DNA of 10,805 bases from positions 1 through 10,805 of the forward strand of contig JBKPIY010000043.1 of NCBI GenBank assembly GCA_046730475.1, given 5' to 3'. The number at the start of each line of letters is the position of its first letter. The stretch's first letter is position 1. Shown here piece by piece: positions 1 through 6,203 of this stretch. Source of the stretch: JBKPIY01 sp046730475 (GTDB taxonomy: Bacteria > Actinomycetota > Thermoleophilia > Solirubrobacterales > 70-9). A program made the position numbers and the translations under genes. A model generated the notes under the pieces. The model was not told the DNA's origin and made no database searches. It saw nothing but the letters and a program-made list of their open reading frames with translations.

Positions 1-581
1 TCGCGATCATCGTCGTCGCCACCCTGGTGGTGCTCATCCTGATGACCGGGTCGGTAGTGCTGCCGGTGAAGCAGCTGTTGATGAATCTCCTCAACCTGAG
101 CGCCGTCTTCGGGATCCTCGTGTTCGTCTTCCAGGACGGGCGGCTCGAGGGCCTGCTCTCCTACACGAGCCAGGGGGCGCTAGAGCAAACGATGCCGATC
201 CTGCTGTTCGCGGTCGCCTTCGGCCTCTCGACCGACTACGGGGTCTTCCTGCTGTCGCGAATCAAGGAGGCTCGCGACGCCGGCGCCCCGGACCAGGAGG
301 CGGTCGCTCTGGGCCTCGAGCGGACCGGGCGGATCGTCACCGCCGCCGCTCTCCTGTTCGCGATCGCGATCGGCGCCTTCGCCACCTCCGAGATCGTCTT
401 CATCAAACAGAACGGGATCGGGACGGCGCTCGCGGTCCTGATCGACGCGATCATCATCCGCTCCGCCCTCGTCCCCTCGCTGATGGCGATGCTCGGTCGC
501 TGGAACTGGTGGGCACCGAGGCCTCTCCGGCGCCTGCACGGGCGAATCGGCCTGAGCGAGTCCGCCACCGAACGCGCCTAG
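1..581 (+). CDS. MmpL/RND-family transporter, C-terminal part (5' end outside window)
   Basis: The reading frame is open from the window edge (first full codon at base 3), so about 192 C-terminal residues are visible. It shows five hydrophobic segments at residues about 1-22, 24-43, 62-84, 110-125 and 132-152, followed by a short basic, Trp-containing cytoplasmic tail. This is the second transmembrane half of an MmpL (RND superfamily) protein. The segment GLSTDYGVFLLSRIKE (codons around 222-270) carries the Asp-Tyr pair (GAC 234, TAC 237) that in MmpL transporters forms part of the proton relay. The family exports lipids or hydrophobic compounds across the inner membrane using the proton gradient; the substrate here cannot be inferred. 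The stop TAG (579-581) is part of the outer stem of the inverted repeat at 578-746. An ATG at 27 is internal and is not the start. Confidence 0.88.
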   Translation, partial: AIIVVATLVVLILMTGSVVLPVKQLLMNLLNLSAVFGILVFVFQDGRLEGLLSYTSQGALEQTMPILLFAVAFGLSTDYGVFLLSRIKEARDAGAPDQEAVALGLERTGRIVTAAALLFAIAIGAFATSEIVFIKQNGIGTALAVLIDAIIIRSALVPSLMAMLGRWNWWAPRPLRRLHGRIGLSESATERA

Positions 582-746
582 ATGGTTGATTCCGAATCGA
601 CGTGCGCCTGGGGGCGCGCACGGCCAAGCAGCTTAAGGACGCAGGGCGCAACCTTTGGTGGCGCCAAAGGCAAGCCCGAGGACGAAGAGATGCGCAGCGC
701 CAGGCGCGTCATCCAGGTGTGCGTGGATTTGGAATCAACCATCTAG
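578..746 (+). ncRNA. Candidate structured RNA: 169-nt rod-like inverted repeat
   Basis: The ends 578-593 and 731-746 are perfectly complementary over 16 bp (CTAGATGGTTGATTCC and its reverse complement). Pairing continues inward: 594-598/726-730, one G-G mismatch (599/725), 600-611/713-724, a small internal loop, 614-619/704-709, then short helices 622-624/699-701, 628-629/697-698 and 631-632/694-695. An unpaired bubble (about 633-643 and 678-693) follows, then an apical hairpin with 644-647/674-677 and 652-658/664-670 closing on loop 659-663. Between 594 and 619, all five non-Watson-Crick pairs other than the single mismatch are G-U if the plus strand is transcribed, and none is A-C, which favours a plus-strand RNA. 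A closing stem, central bubble and apical stem recall 6S RNA, but I recognise no family sequence. No -10 box is seen just upstream, so it may be a processed 3' UTR of the transporter mRNA. A decayed transposon-like palindrome is the alternative. Confidence 0.5.
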
Positions 747-803
747 CCCGCGAGCCACTCCGCCCACCAGGGCGAGGCGCGAATCTCCCGGCCTGGGCCC
801 GGG

Positions 804-809
804 TATGCT
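804..809 (+). promoter_or_regulatory. -10 box TATGCT, leaderless promoter for the DUF6458-type gene
   Basis: TATGCT fits the TANNNT -10 pattern and lies 8 nt before the GTG at 818, so transcription should begin at or next to the start codon. No -35 is evident. Confidence 0.5.
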
Positions 810-817
810 CATCCGAG

Positions 818-1063
818 GTGACTATCGCCACTGCCATATTCCTGATCGCGATCGGCGCGATCCTCCGCTACGCGGTCAACGTGAACTCGTCGGTGATCGA
901 CATCCAGACGGTCGGGCTGATCCTGATGATCGCCGGCGGCGCCGGGCTGGCGTTGTCGCTCCTCTACGAGCTGATCCACACGAATCAGGGAGGCGGCCGC
1001 GACCGCGACGAGTATCCACAGCGCTCCTACGGGCCGGACGATCCGACCCGCCCGATGCGCTAG
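818..1063 (+). CDS. Small two-helix membrane protein, DUF6458-like
   Basis: This 81-residue protein has two hydrophobic segments, residues about 2-17 (IATAIFLIAIGAILRYAV region) and about 26-49 (TVGLILMIAGGAGLALSLLYEL region), with a short polar link (NVNSSVIDIQ). A charged, disordered tail rich in Arg, Asp, Gly and Pro ends in PTRPMR. The pattern FLIAIGAIL..AV...VDxQTVGxILMIxGG is that of the actinobacterial DUF6458 family, whose function is unknown. The GTG at 818 is chosen because the first hydrophobic helix begins right after it and a TATGCT -10 box sits 8 nt upstream; the frame stays open to 602, but that part would code across the structured RNA and lacks membrane-protein character. The stop codon lies inside a 22-bp tandem duplication. 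It is convergent with recR. Confidence 0.72.
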   Translation: MTIATAIFLIAIGAILRYAVNVNSSVIDIQTVGLILMIAGGAGLALSLLYELIHTNQGGGRDRDEYPQRSYGPDDPTRPMR

Positions 1064-1089
1064 CGAAACCCGCCCGATGCGCTAGCGAA
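1046..1089 (+). repeat. Perfect 22-bp tandem duplication
   Basis: ACCCGCCCGATGCGCTAGCG plus AA occurs at 1046-1067 and again, without change, at 1068-1089. The first copy encodes the last five residues and the TAG stop of the small membrane protein; the second copy is non-coding. Because the stop is in the first copy, the protein is unaffected. Exact identity suggests a recent slippage event. Confidence 0.9.
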
Positions 1090-1099
1090 CCGCGATCAA

Positions 1100-1134
1100 C
1101 CGGCGGTGCGCGTGGTGCGACACCCGGGCGCCGG
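1100..1134. terminator. Possible GC-rich hairpin between convergent genes
   Basis: CCGGCG (1100-1105) and CGCCGG (1129-1134) can pair around an inner segment that also holds GGTG/CACC. It lies in the gap between the DUF6458-type gene and recR, which converge. There is no T-run on either strand, so its role as a terminator is only a positional inference. Confidence 0.25.
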
Positions 1135-1143
1135 CCGGAGTGG

Positions 1144-1740
1144 CTACCCGAGCGAGCGGCGGCCGGCGAGCGCCCTGCCCAGGGTGACCTCGTCGGCGTG
1201 CTCGAGGTCGGCGCCCACCGGGAGGCCGCTTGCGAGCCTGGTCACGTTGACGTGGTCGCGGCCGCGGAGCGCCTCGGCGATGTGCAGGGCGGTTGCCTCG
1301 CCGGTCGTGGTCGGGTTGGTTGCGAGGACGACCTCGCTCACCTCGCCGTCGACCCGCTCGAGCAGCTCGGCGATCTTCAGGTCCTCGGGGTCGATCCCGT
1401 CGATCGGCGAAAGCGCCCCGCCGAGGACGTGATAAACGCCCCGGTACTCGCCGGTGCGCTCGATCGGGATCACATCGGCGGGTTCCTCGACCACGCAGAT
1501 CACGGTGTGGTCGCGGCGGGCGTCCTCGCAGATCCGGCAGCGCGGGCCCTCGGCGAGGTTGAAGCAGACTTCGCACAGCCCCACCTTCTCCTTCACCTCG
1601 CGGATCGCATCGGCCAGCGCCAGCGCCTCGTCATCCTCGGCGCGAAGGATGTGGAAGGCGAGCCGCTGGGCCGTCCGCTGCCCGATTCCGGGAAGGCGGG
1701 AGAGCTCGGAGATCAGGCGGCTGATCGGACCCGCGTACAC
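1144..1740 (-). CDS. recR: Recombination mediator protein RecR
   Basis: The 198-residue length is usual for RecR. RecR works with RecF and RecO to load RecA on gapped single-stranded DNA, and it binds DNA as a ring. In order, the sequence shows the N-terminus YAGPISRLISELSRLPGIG with a helix-hairpin-helix (residues about 8-30), a C4 zinc finger (Cys56, Cys59, Cys68, Cys71), a Toprim domain from about residue 79 (ICVVEEPADV, TGEYRGVYHVLGG, SPIDGIDPE) and the C-terminal LASGLPVGADLEHADEVTL segment. The GTG start at 1740 gives the standard N-terminus. A TAGGCT -10 box lies 6 nt before it, so recR can be made from its own leaderless transcript as well as by read-through from dnaX-ybaB 38 bp upstream. 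Confidence 0.97.
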   Translation of the reverse strand: MYAGPISRLISELSRLPGIGQRTAQRLAFHILRAEDDEALALADAIREVKEKVGLCEVCFNLAEGPRCRICEDARRDHTVICVVEEPADVIPIERTGEYRGVYHVLGGALSPIDGIDPEDLKIAELLERVDGEVSEVVLATNPTTTGEATALHIAEALRGRDHVNVTRLASGLPVGADLEHADEVTLGRALAGRRSLG

Positions 1741-1746
1741 CCCTGA

Positions 1747-1752
1747 AGCCTA
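1747..1752 (-). promoter_or_regulatory. -10 box TAGGCT, leaderless promoter for recR
   Basis: On the minus strand TAGGCT is followed by 6 nt and then the GTG start codon of recR. It lies in the 38-bp gap after ybaB. No -35 or Shine-Dalgarno sequence is visible, as expected for a leaderless mRNA. Confidence 0.5.
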
Positions 1753-1778
1753 GATCGTGGCCCGGAGCGGCTGGATGG

Positions 1779-2123
1779 CTAGCGGCCGAGGCCCGGGAGT
1801 CCGCCGCCCATCCCGGGGAGGCCGCCGATCCCGCCGGCGATCCCGCCGAGCTTGTTGGAGGCGAGCTCCTGGGCCGAGCGGATCGCCTCGTTGACGGCGG
1901 CGGTGACCATGTCCTGGAGGAGCTCCGGGTCCTCGGGGTCGATCGCCTCCGGCGAGATCGAGATCTCCTGGAGCTTCATGTCGCCGGTTATCGTCACCTT
2001 CACCATCCCCCCGCCTGCGCTCGCCTGCACCGTCTCCCCGGCGAGCTGCTCCTGGGCCTTCGCCATCTCGGCCTGCATCTGCTGGACCTGCTTCATCAGC
2101 TGGTTGATGTTGGGCTGGGCCAT
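1779..2123 (-). CDS. Nucleoid-associated protein, YbaB/EbfC family
   Basis: This 114-residue protein has the YbaB/EbfC pattern: an N-terminal amphipathic helix rich in Gln, Met and Lys (NINQLMKQVQQMQAEMAKAQ), a beta-strand core (VKVTITGDMKLQEISISPEAI), the acidic turn DPEDPELLQDMV and a helix AVNEAIRSAQELASNKL. The last about 22 residues are almost only Gly with Pro, Leu and Met, probably a flexible tail. Family members are small DNA-binding dimers. Its ATG overlaps the dnaX stop by one base (TGATG at 2125-2121), so translation is coupled to dnaX. The order dnaX-ybaB-recR is widely conserved in bacteria and supports the call. Confidence 0.95.
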   Translation of the reverse strand: MAQPNINQLMKQVQQMQAEMAKAQEQLAGETVQASAGGGMVKVTITGDMKLQEISISPEAIDPEDPELLQDMVTAAVNEAIRSAQELASNKLGGIAGGIGGLPGMGGGLPGLGR

Positions 2124-3892
2124 CAGCCGGCGTCCTCCCCGGGCTCGGAACCGGGATCGACCTCGAGGGCGTCGAAGCTCACCTTAAGCAGCTCGATGAT
2201 CTCCTCCTCGGCCAGCGGTTCGCCGTTCGAACGCGCGGCCACTGCCTCGCCCGGGCCCGAGTCGAGCAGCTCGTAGGCCGGGCGCAGGCGGGCGCCGACT
2301 ATGGCCTGTACCGATTCGGTGATCCGCTCCACGTTCGCCTGGGACTCCGCTTTTCGCTTGTTGAATTTGGCGGACGGGGGAAATCCGATCCGCAGCACCG
2401 CCCCCTCGGCGTCGACCCCGAGCGGGCGGGCTCCCTCGAACAGGCTAGAGAGCATCTCCGAGGTCGATTCGCGGAGATTGTCGATGATCGCCGGCCACAG
2501 CCGCGCCACCCGGTCGAGGTCGATCTCGGCGCTCCCCGGCGAGACGATCGCGACGGCCTCGGCCGGTGGCGCCTCGGCCCGAGAGGATGGAGCGTCGCCC
2601 TTCCCAGCGGCATCCGAGGGGCCATCCGTCGCGGCGTCGCCTCGCTCGCCCGCCTCCGAGGCCGGCGGTGGTGCTGCCGGCGTCGGAGCGCGTGGTGTCG
2701 ATCCGGCTCCGGCAGGTCCCGCCACCGCGCCCCCGCCGATCCGGCCCTCGAGGTCCTCGATCCGGCGCAGGAGGGCCTCCCTCGAGGGGTCGAGCCGCGG
2801 CTGGGCGACCCGGATCAGGGCGACCTCGAGGCTGAACCGCGGATCGTCGCCCTCGCGCATCGCGGCGACAGCGGCCGAGAGCGAATCTATCGCCCCTATC
2901 AGCTTCGCCTCGCCGACGCGCCCCGCTTGCTCGGTCATCCTCCCGGGCTCGCCGGCGGTGACCGTGAACGCCTCGGGGATCGACCCCGTCGCCCGGATCA
3001 CGAGCAGCTGGCGCAGATGCGCGATCAGGTCGCGGGCGAACTGGCCCGGATCGCGCCCCGAGCGGACGAGGCGATCGACCGCGCCGAGGACGCCCCGCAC
3101 GTCGCCTTCGATGATCGCGTCGGCGACATCGAAGAGCAGCTCGGCGTCGGCCGCTCCGAGAACCTCGATCACGGCGTCGGTGGTGATGGCGACGTTCCTG
3201 CCGCCGCCGAAGGCGACGAGCTGGTCGACGGTGCCGAGGGCGTCTCGGAAGCTCCCCGCCGCCGCCCGCGAGATCAGCGCGACGGCGGCGTCCTCGATCT
3301 CGATGCCCTCGGCCGCAGCGACCCGCCTGACCACCTCGGAGATCTGCTCCAGGGAGGGACGCTGGAAGTCGAAGCGCTGGCAGCGGTCGACGATCGTCGG
3401 CATCACCCTCTGCGGCTCGGTCGTGGCAAGGACGAAGACGGTGTTCGGCGGTGGCTCCTCCAGGGTCTTCAGGAAGGCGTTCCAGGCCTCCTTGGTGAGC
3501 ATGTGGGCCTCGTCGAGGATGTAGACCTTCCAGCGGCCCTGTGCCGGGGCGTAGCCGACCCGCTCGCGCAGGTCGCGGACGTCGTCGACCGAGCGGTTGG
3601 AGGCCGCGTCCATCTCGATCACGTCGAGCGACGTCCCCGCGGCGATCGCCCGGCAGGGCTCGCACTCGCCGCACGGGGTCGTCGTCGGCCCGTGCACGCA
3701 GTTGAGCGACCGGGCGAGGATCTTCGCCATCGAGGTCTTGCCGGTTCCGCGCGAGCCGACGAAGAGGTAGGCGTGATGGACGCGCCCCTGCTCGACGGCG
3801 TTGCGCAGTGTCCGCACCACGTGCCCCTGCCCGACCACCTCGTCGAAGCTTTGGGGGCGGTGCCGACGGTAGAGGGAGGCTGATTCGACCAC
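2123..3892 (-). CDS. dnaX: DNA polymerase III subunit gamma/tau
   Basis: This is the clamp-loader ATPase of the replisome, 589 residues. Visible features, numbered from the GTG at 3892: the conserved start SLYRRHRPQSFDEVVGQ (6-22), Walker A GSRGTGKT (46-53), a zinc module with Cys65, Cys74, Cys77 and Cys80, Walker B-like LDEAH (126-130) and the sensor/SRC region TTEPQRVMPTIVDRCQRF (about 157-174). A clamp-loader collar follows, then an Ala/Pro/Gly-rich linker and a tau-like C-terminal domain (region around LWPAIIDNLRE and LRIGFPPSAKFNKRKAES). The open frame could begin at a TTG at 3919, but GTG 3892 is preferred: a TAGACT -10 box would fall inside the longer version, and it lies 8 nt before this GTG. 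No clear slippery heptamer for making a short gamma form was found. Confidence 0.96.
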   Translation of the reverse strand: MVESASLYRRHRPQSFDEVVGQGHVVRTLRNAVEQGRVHHAYLFVGSRGTGKTSMAKILARSLNCVHGPTTTPCGECEPCRAIAAGTSLDVIEMDAASNRSVDDVRDLRERVGYAPAQGRWKVYILDEAHMLTKEAWNAFLKTLEEPPPNTVFVLATTEPQRVMPTIVDRCQRFDFQRPSLEQISEVVRRVAAAEGIEIEDAAVALISRAAAGSFRDALGTVDQLVAFGGGRNVAITTDAVIEVLGAADAELLFDVADAIIEGDVRGVLGAVDRLVRSGRDPGQFARDLIAHLRQLLVIRATGSIPEAFTVTAGEPGRMTEQAGRVGEAKLIGAIDSLSAAVAAMREGDDPRFSLEVALIRVAQPRLDPSREALLRRIEDLEGRIGGGAVAGPAGAGSTPRAPTPAAPPPASEAGERGDAATDGPSDAAGKGDAPSSRAEAPPAEAVAIVSPGSAEIDLDRVARLWPAIIDNLRESTSEMLSSLFEGARPLGVDAEGAVLRIGFPPSAKFNKRKAESQANVERITESVQAIVGARLRPAYELLDSGPGEAVAARSNGEPLAEEEIIELLKVSFDALEVDPGSEPGEDAG

Positions 3893-3900
3893 GGCGGCCG

Positions 3901-3906
3901 AGTCTA
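3901..3906 (-). promoter_or_regulatory. -10 box TAGACT, leaderless promoter for dnaX
   Basis: On the minus strand TAGACT is followed by 8 nt and the GTG at 3892. The box lies within the longest open frame, which argues that the frame's TTG at 3919 is not the start. No -35 is clear. Confidence 0.5.
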
Positions 3907-3963
3907 CCCAGCGGCTCAAACGCCACCCGTCGCCCCGCCGCGCCTTGGCGCTCCGAGCGGCCC

Positions 3964-3969
3964 TAGCCT
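3964..3969 (+). promoter_or_regulatory. -10 box TAGCCT, promoter for the TfoX-like gene
   Basis: TAGCCT (TANNNT) lies 12 nt before the ATG at 3982, which would give a leader of only a few bases. It stands in the 89-bp divergent region shared with dnaX. Confidence 0.4.
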
Positions 3970-3981
3970 GTGGGGTCCGAG

Positions 3982-4311
3982 ATGGCCTTCGACGAGCAAC
4001 TGGCGGACCGGGTACGCGATCTGATCGTCGGTCACGGCGAGGTGAGCGAGCGCAAGATGTTCGGCGGAATCGGGTTCATGGTCTCCGGCAACATGGCCGT
4101 CGGGGTGATCGGCGAGGAGCTGATCGTGCGGCTCGACCCCGAGGATGCGGAAGACGCGATCAGCGAGCCGGGGGTGCGAAAGTTCGATTTCACCGGTCGG
4201 CCGATGAGGGGCTGGATCTTCGTCGCGGCGCGGGCGACCGCGGACGACGACGCGCTCGCGAGCTGGGTCGAGGCGGGCGCCGGCTACGCCGCTTCGCTCC
4301 CCGCCAAGTAG
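3982..4311 (+). CDS. TfoX N-terminal domain protein
   Basis: This 109-residue single-domain protein has the TfoX_N pattern: AFDEQLADRVRDLI, then VSERKMFGGIGFMVSGNMAVGV, EELIVRLDPEDAE, FDFTGRPMRGWIFV and a C-terminal helix of the SWVEAGAGYA type. TfoX (Sxy) is a competence regulator in gammaproteobacteria, but stand-alone N-domain proteins are common in actinobacteria and have no established role, so competence should not be inferred. The frame also has a GTG at 3970, but that codon directly abuts the TAGCCT -10 box and would fall upstream of the transcript start, so ATG 3982 is chosen. The gene is divergent from dnaX and 36 bp upstream of zwf, which has its own promoter. Confidence 0.85.
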   Translation: MAFDEQLADRVRDLIVGHGEVSERKMFGGIGFMVSGNMAVGVIGEELIVRLDPEDAEDAISEPGVRKFDFTGRPMRGWIFVAARATADDDALASWVEAGAGYAASLPAK

Positions 4312-4335
4312 GCGCACCACCGGACCAGGCTCCGT

Positions 4336-4341
4336 TACCTT
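4336..4341 (+). promoter_or_regulatory. -10 box TACCTT, leaderless promoter for zwf
   Basis: TACCTT is followed by GGGGCA and then the ATG at 4348, a 6-nt gap that places transcription start at the start codon. It lies in the 36-bp gap after the TfoX-like gene, so zwf need not be co-transcribed with it. Confidence 0.5.
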
Positions 4342-4347
4342 GGGGCA

Positions 4348-5844
4348 ATGGAGATGGGGACCGGGCCCCGCGATGCGTCCACGGCGGCGCTGCCGCCGCT
4401 TCAACCCCATGTCGTCGTCCTGTTCGGGGCCACCGGCGACCTCGCCCGCCGAAAGCTCCTGCCCGGGCTGCTCCACCTGACGCAGGCCGGGTTGATGCCG
4501 GAGTTCGCCGTCGTGGGCACCTCGCTGGACGAGCTCGACGATCAGGGCTTCCGCCGGCTCGCGAGGAAGGCTTGCGAGGAGTTCGCGCGCCGCCCCCTCA
4601 GGCCGACCGAGGTGGACCGGTTCGCCGACCGACTGACCTACGTCAACGGGAGCTCCGGTGCCGACGGGCTGGCGACCGCGGTGGCGCGCGCGGAGAGCGA
4701 GCTCGGCGGTCATCCCCGCCGTCTCCACTACCTGAGCATTCCCCCGGCCGCCGCCGACGACGTGGTCAGCACGATCGGCGAGGCAGGGCTGGCCGATCGC
4801 GCCCGGGTGATCATGGAGAAGCCGTTCGGGACCGATCTCGCGAGCGCCCGCGAGCTCAACGCTTGCGTCCATCGCGTCTTCGACGAGTCGCAGATCTTCC
4901 GGATCGATCACTTCCTCGGCAAGGAGGCAGCCCAGAACATCCTCGCGTTGCGGTTCGCGAACGGGCTGTTCGAGCCGATCTGGAACCGAAACCACATCGA
5001 CCACGTGCAGATCGACGTTCCCGAGACGCTCGACGTGGGCGGCCGAGCGGATTTCTACGAGGCGACGGGCGCCTATCGCGACATGGTCGTCACGCATTTG
5101 TTCCAGGTACTCGCCTTCGTCGCGATGGAGCCGCCCACCGCCCTCGCACCGATGGCGATCACCGAGGAGAAGAGCAAGGTGTTCCGCTCGCTGCGCCCGT
5201 TGGACGTCGACCGGGTGATCCGCGGGCAGTACGAGGGCTACAGGTCCGAGCCCGGCGTGGCTTCGGACTCTCAGACCGAGACCTTCGTTGCCCTCCAATG
5301 CCAGATCGACAACTGGCGATGGTCGAGCGTCCCGTTTTATCTGCGGACCGGCAAGAGGATGGCCGAGGGGGCCCGAATCATCTCGATCGCCTTTCGCGAG
5401 CCGCCCCAGAGCATGTTTCCGGCGGGCTCGGGGGTCGGGGAGTTCGGACCGGACCACCTCACCTTCGACCTCGACGAGTCCTCGCGTCTGTCGCTCTCCT
5501 TCTACGGGAAGCGGCCGGGACCGGCGATGACGCTCGAGAAGCTGAGCATGCAGTTCTCGCTGACGGAGCTGAATCGCGACGGAGAGACGCTCGAGGCGTA
5601 CGAGCGACTGATCCGGGATGCGGTCAACAACGACCACACCCTGTTCACCACCGCGGAGGGGATCGAGCGACTCTGGGAGGTCTCGATCCCGCTGCTCGAG
5701 GACCCGCCGGAGGTCCAGCTGTACGCGCCGGGCTCCTGGGGGCCGGGGTCGATTCGCGAGCTGATCGCTCCCCACAGCTGGCGGCTGCCGTTCAAGCGCC
5801 GCTGGCGAGAGGCCAAGGTGACCGTCGAGGCCGGCGCCGGCTAG
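4348..5844 (+). CDS. zwf: Glucose-6-phosphate 1-dehydrogenase
   Basis: This cytosolic enzyme oxidises glucose 6-phosphate to 6-phosphogluconolactone and makes NADPH or NADH; it is the entry to the oxidative pentose phosphate pathway. Its 498 residues match the usual length. Visible motifs are the nucleotide-binding GATGDLARRKLLP (27-39), EKPFG (157-161), the substrate-binding RIDHFLGKE (185-193, with Phe in place of the more usual Tyr) and GAYRDMVVTHLFQ (241-253), whose His250 corresponds to the catalytic base. Later blocks such as IRGQYEGY and FYLRTGKRM are also conserved. The ATG at 4348 lies 6 nt after a TACCTT -10 box, so the mRNA is probably leaderless. Neighbouring genes are not pentose phosphate genes, so no carbon-metabolism operon is visible here. 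Confidence 0.97.
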   Translation: MEMGTGPRDASTAALPPLQPHVVVLFGATGDLARRKLLPGLLHLTQAGLMPEFAVVGTSLDELDDQGFRRLARKACEEFARRPLRPTEVDRFADRLTYVNGSSGADGLATAVARAESELGGHPRRLHYLSIPPAAADDVVSTIGEAGLADRARVIMEKPFGTDLASARELNACVHRVFDESQIFRIDHFLGKEAAQNILALRFANGLFEPIWNRNHIDHVQIDVPETLDVGGRADFYEATGAYRDMVVTHLFQVLAFVAMEPPTALAPMAITEEKSKVFRSLRPLDVDRVIRGQYEGYRSEPGVASDSQTETFVALQCQIDNWRWSSVPFYLRTGKRMAEGARIISIAFREPPQSMFPAGSGVGEFGPDHLTFDLDESSRLSLSFYGKRPGPAMTLEKLSMQFSLTELNRDGETLEAYERLIRDAVNNDHTLFTTAEGIERLWEVSIPLLEDPPEVQLYAPGSWGPGSIRELIAPHSWRLPFKRRWREAKVTVEAGAG

Positions 5845-5856
5845 CGCGAACCGGCG
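5835..5856 (+). terminator. Hairpin spanning the zwf stop codon
   Basis: CGCCGG (5835-5840) and CCGGCG (5851-5856) form a perfect 6-bp stem around a 10-nt loop containing the TAG stop (5842-5844). There is no T-run after it. It may end or protect the zwf mRNA, but that is an inference. Confidence 0.3.
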
Positions 5857-5878
5857 GTCCCGCCCACAAGGACGCCAT

Positions 5879-5904
5879 GCGGGGAAAATTGGCCGCGGCC
5901 CCGC
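5879..5904. terminator. Hairpin between zwf and the SRP RNA 3' end
   Basis: GCGGGG (5879-5884) pairs with CCCCGC (5899-5904) around a 14-nt loop that contains the self-complementary GGCCGCGGCC. It sits between the convergent zwf and SRP RNA genes, 15 nt beyond the predicted SRP RNA 3' end, so it could stop transcription from either side. No external U-run is present. Confidence 0.3.
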
Positions 5905-5918
5905 AAAGCTCCAGAGGT

Positions 5919-6190
5919 GGACCGTGCACCCGGCCTCGAGGCGAAACTCCCGGACGGAACCGCCGCTTTTGGCTCGGGCCAGGCTGGTCCGCATCACATG
6001 CCGGGAATCGCTTAAGGCTGCTTCCTTCCGGACCTGACCTGGTTCACGGGCCGGCATTGCGCGGGACCTGGCCGTCAACGCCGCCCGCGGCGACCCGGCT
6101 CCGAGAACCGGCCCCTCAGACGGGGATTCGGCCTCGCTAGAGCGGATTGCGAGCGACAGGGCACCGCTAATTCCCCGCCTAGCACGGTCC
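5919..6190 (-). ncRNA. ffs: Signal recognition particle RNA, large form with Alu domain
   Basis: On the minus strand, bases 6042-6016 match the E. coli 4.5S core, including the GGAA tetraloop (CAGGTCCGGAAGGAAGCAGC), closed by ATGCCGG/CCGGCAT (6057-6051/6004-5998) and GGCCAGG/CCTGGCC. Pairing goes on outward: TCGCCGC/GCGGCGG, GGTTCTCGG/CCGGGAGTT and GAGGGG/CGCCTC with one mismatch, forming a long helix 5. Upstream lies an Alu-type fold: a GGGG/CCC hairpin holding GCGGTG, the TGT turn (6158-6156) and helix 4 CTCGC/GCGAG (6153-6149/6137-6133) followed by GCCGA. The ends 6190-6182 and 5927-5919 (GGACCGTGC/GCACGGTCC) form a perfect 9-bp helix 1, giving 272 nt. The RNA binds Ffh and targets nascent membrane and secreted proteins to FtsY/SecYEG; the Alu domain is linked to elongation pausing. 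The core is certain; the long form rests on pairing and resemblance to archaeal Alu domains. Confidence 0.9.
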
Positions 6191-6197
6191 GGGAGGG

Positions 6198-6203
6198 ATG
6201 CTA
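6198..6203 (-). promoter_or_regulatory. -10 box TAGCAT, promoter for SRP RNA
   Basis: On the minus strand TAGCAT is followed by 7 nt (CCCTCCC) and then G6190, the first base of helix 1, so the predicted transcript start matches the RNA end deduced from structure. The box begins with the TAG stop codon (6203-6201) of the glycosyltransferase gene. No good -35 is visible. Confidence 0.55.

Noticed and set aside
578..746. Reading the inverted repeat as a MITE or insertion-sequence remnant
   Set aside because: No flanking direct repeat is visible, and the imperfect pairs are strand-biased towards G-U. Not excluded, but less likely than an RNA.
655..1746. Plus-strand open frame covering the DUF6458-type gene and the recR antisense strand
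   Set aside because: It conflicts with recR, which is clearly conserved, and shows no protein family features.
2355..2390. Programmed frameshift site in dnaX (AAGCGAAAAGCGG on the minus strand)
   Set aside because: The A-run is not in an X XXY YYZ arrangement in the zero frame, so there is no support for a shortened gamma product.
2301..3524. Long plus-strand open frame opposite dnaX (and another at 2927-3883)
   Set aside because: Compositional shadow of dnaX: Ser/Arg/Ala-rich with no recognisable domain, while the minus strand encodes a fully conserved clamp-loader subunit.
6074..6190. Possible tRNA-like or separate small RNA upstream of the 4.5S core
   Set aside because: The hairpins there are better explained as the Alu domain and helix 1 of the same SRP RNA, since the ends pair with 5919-5927.
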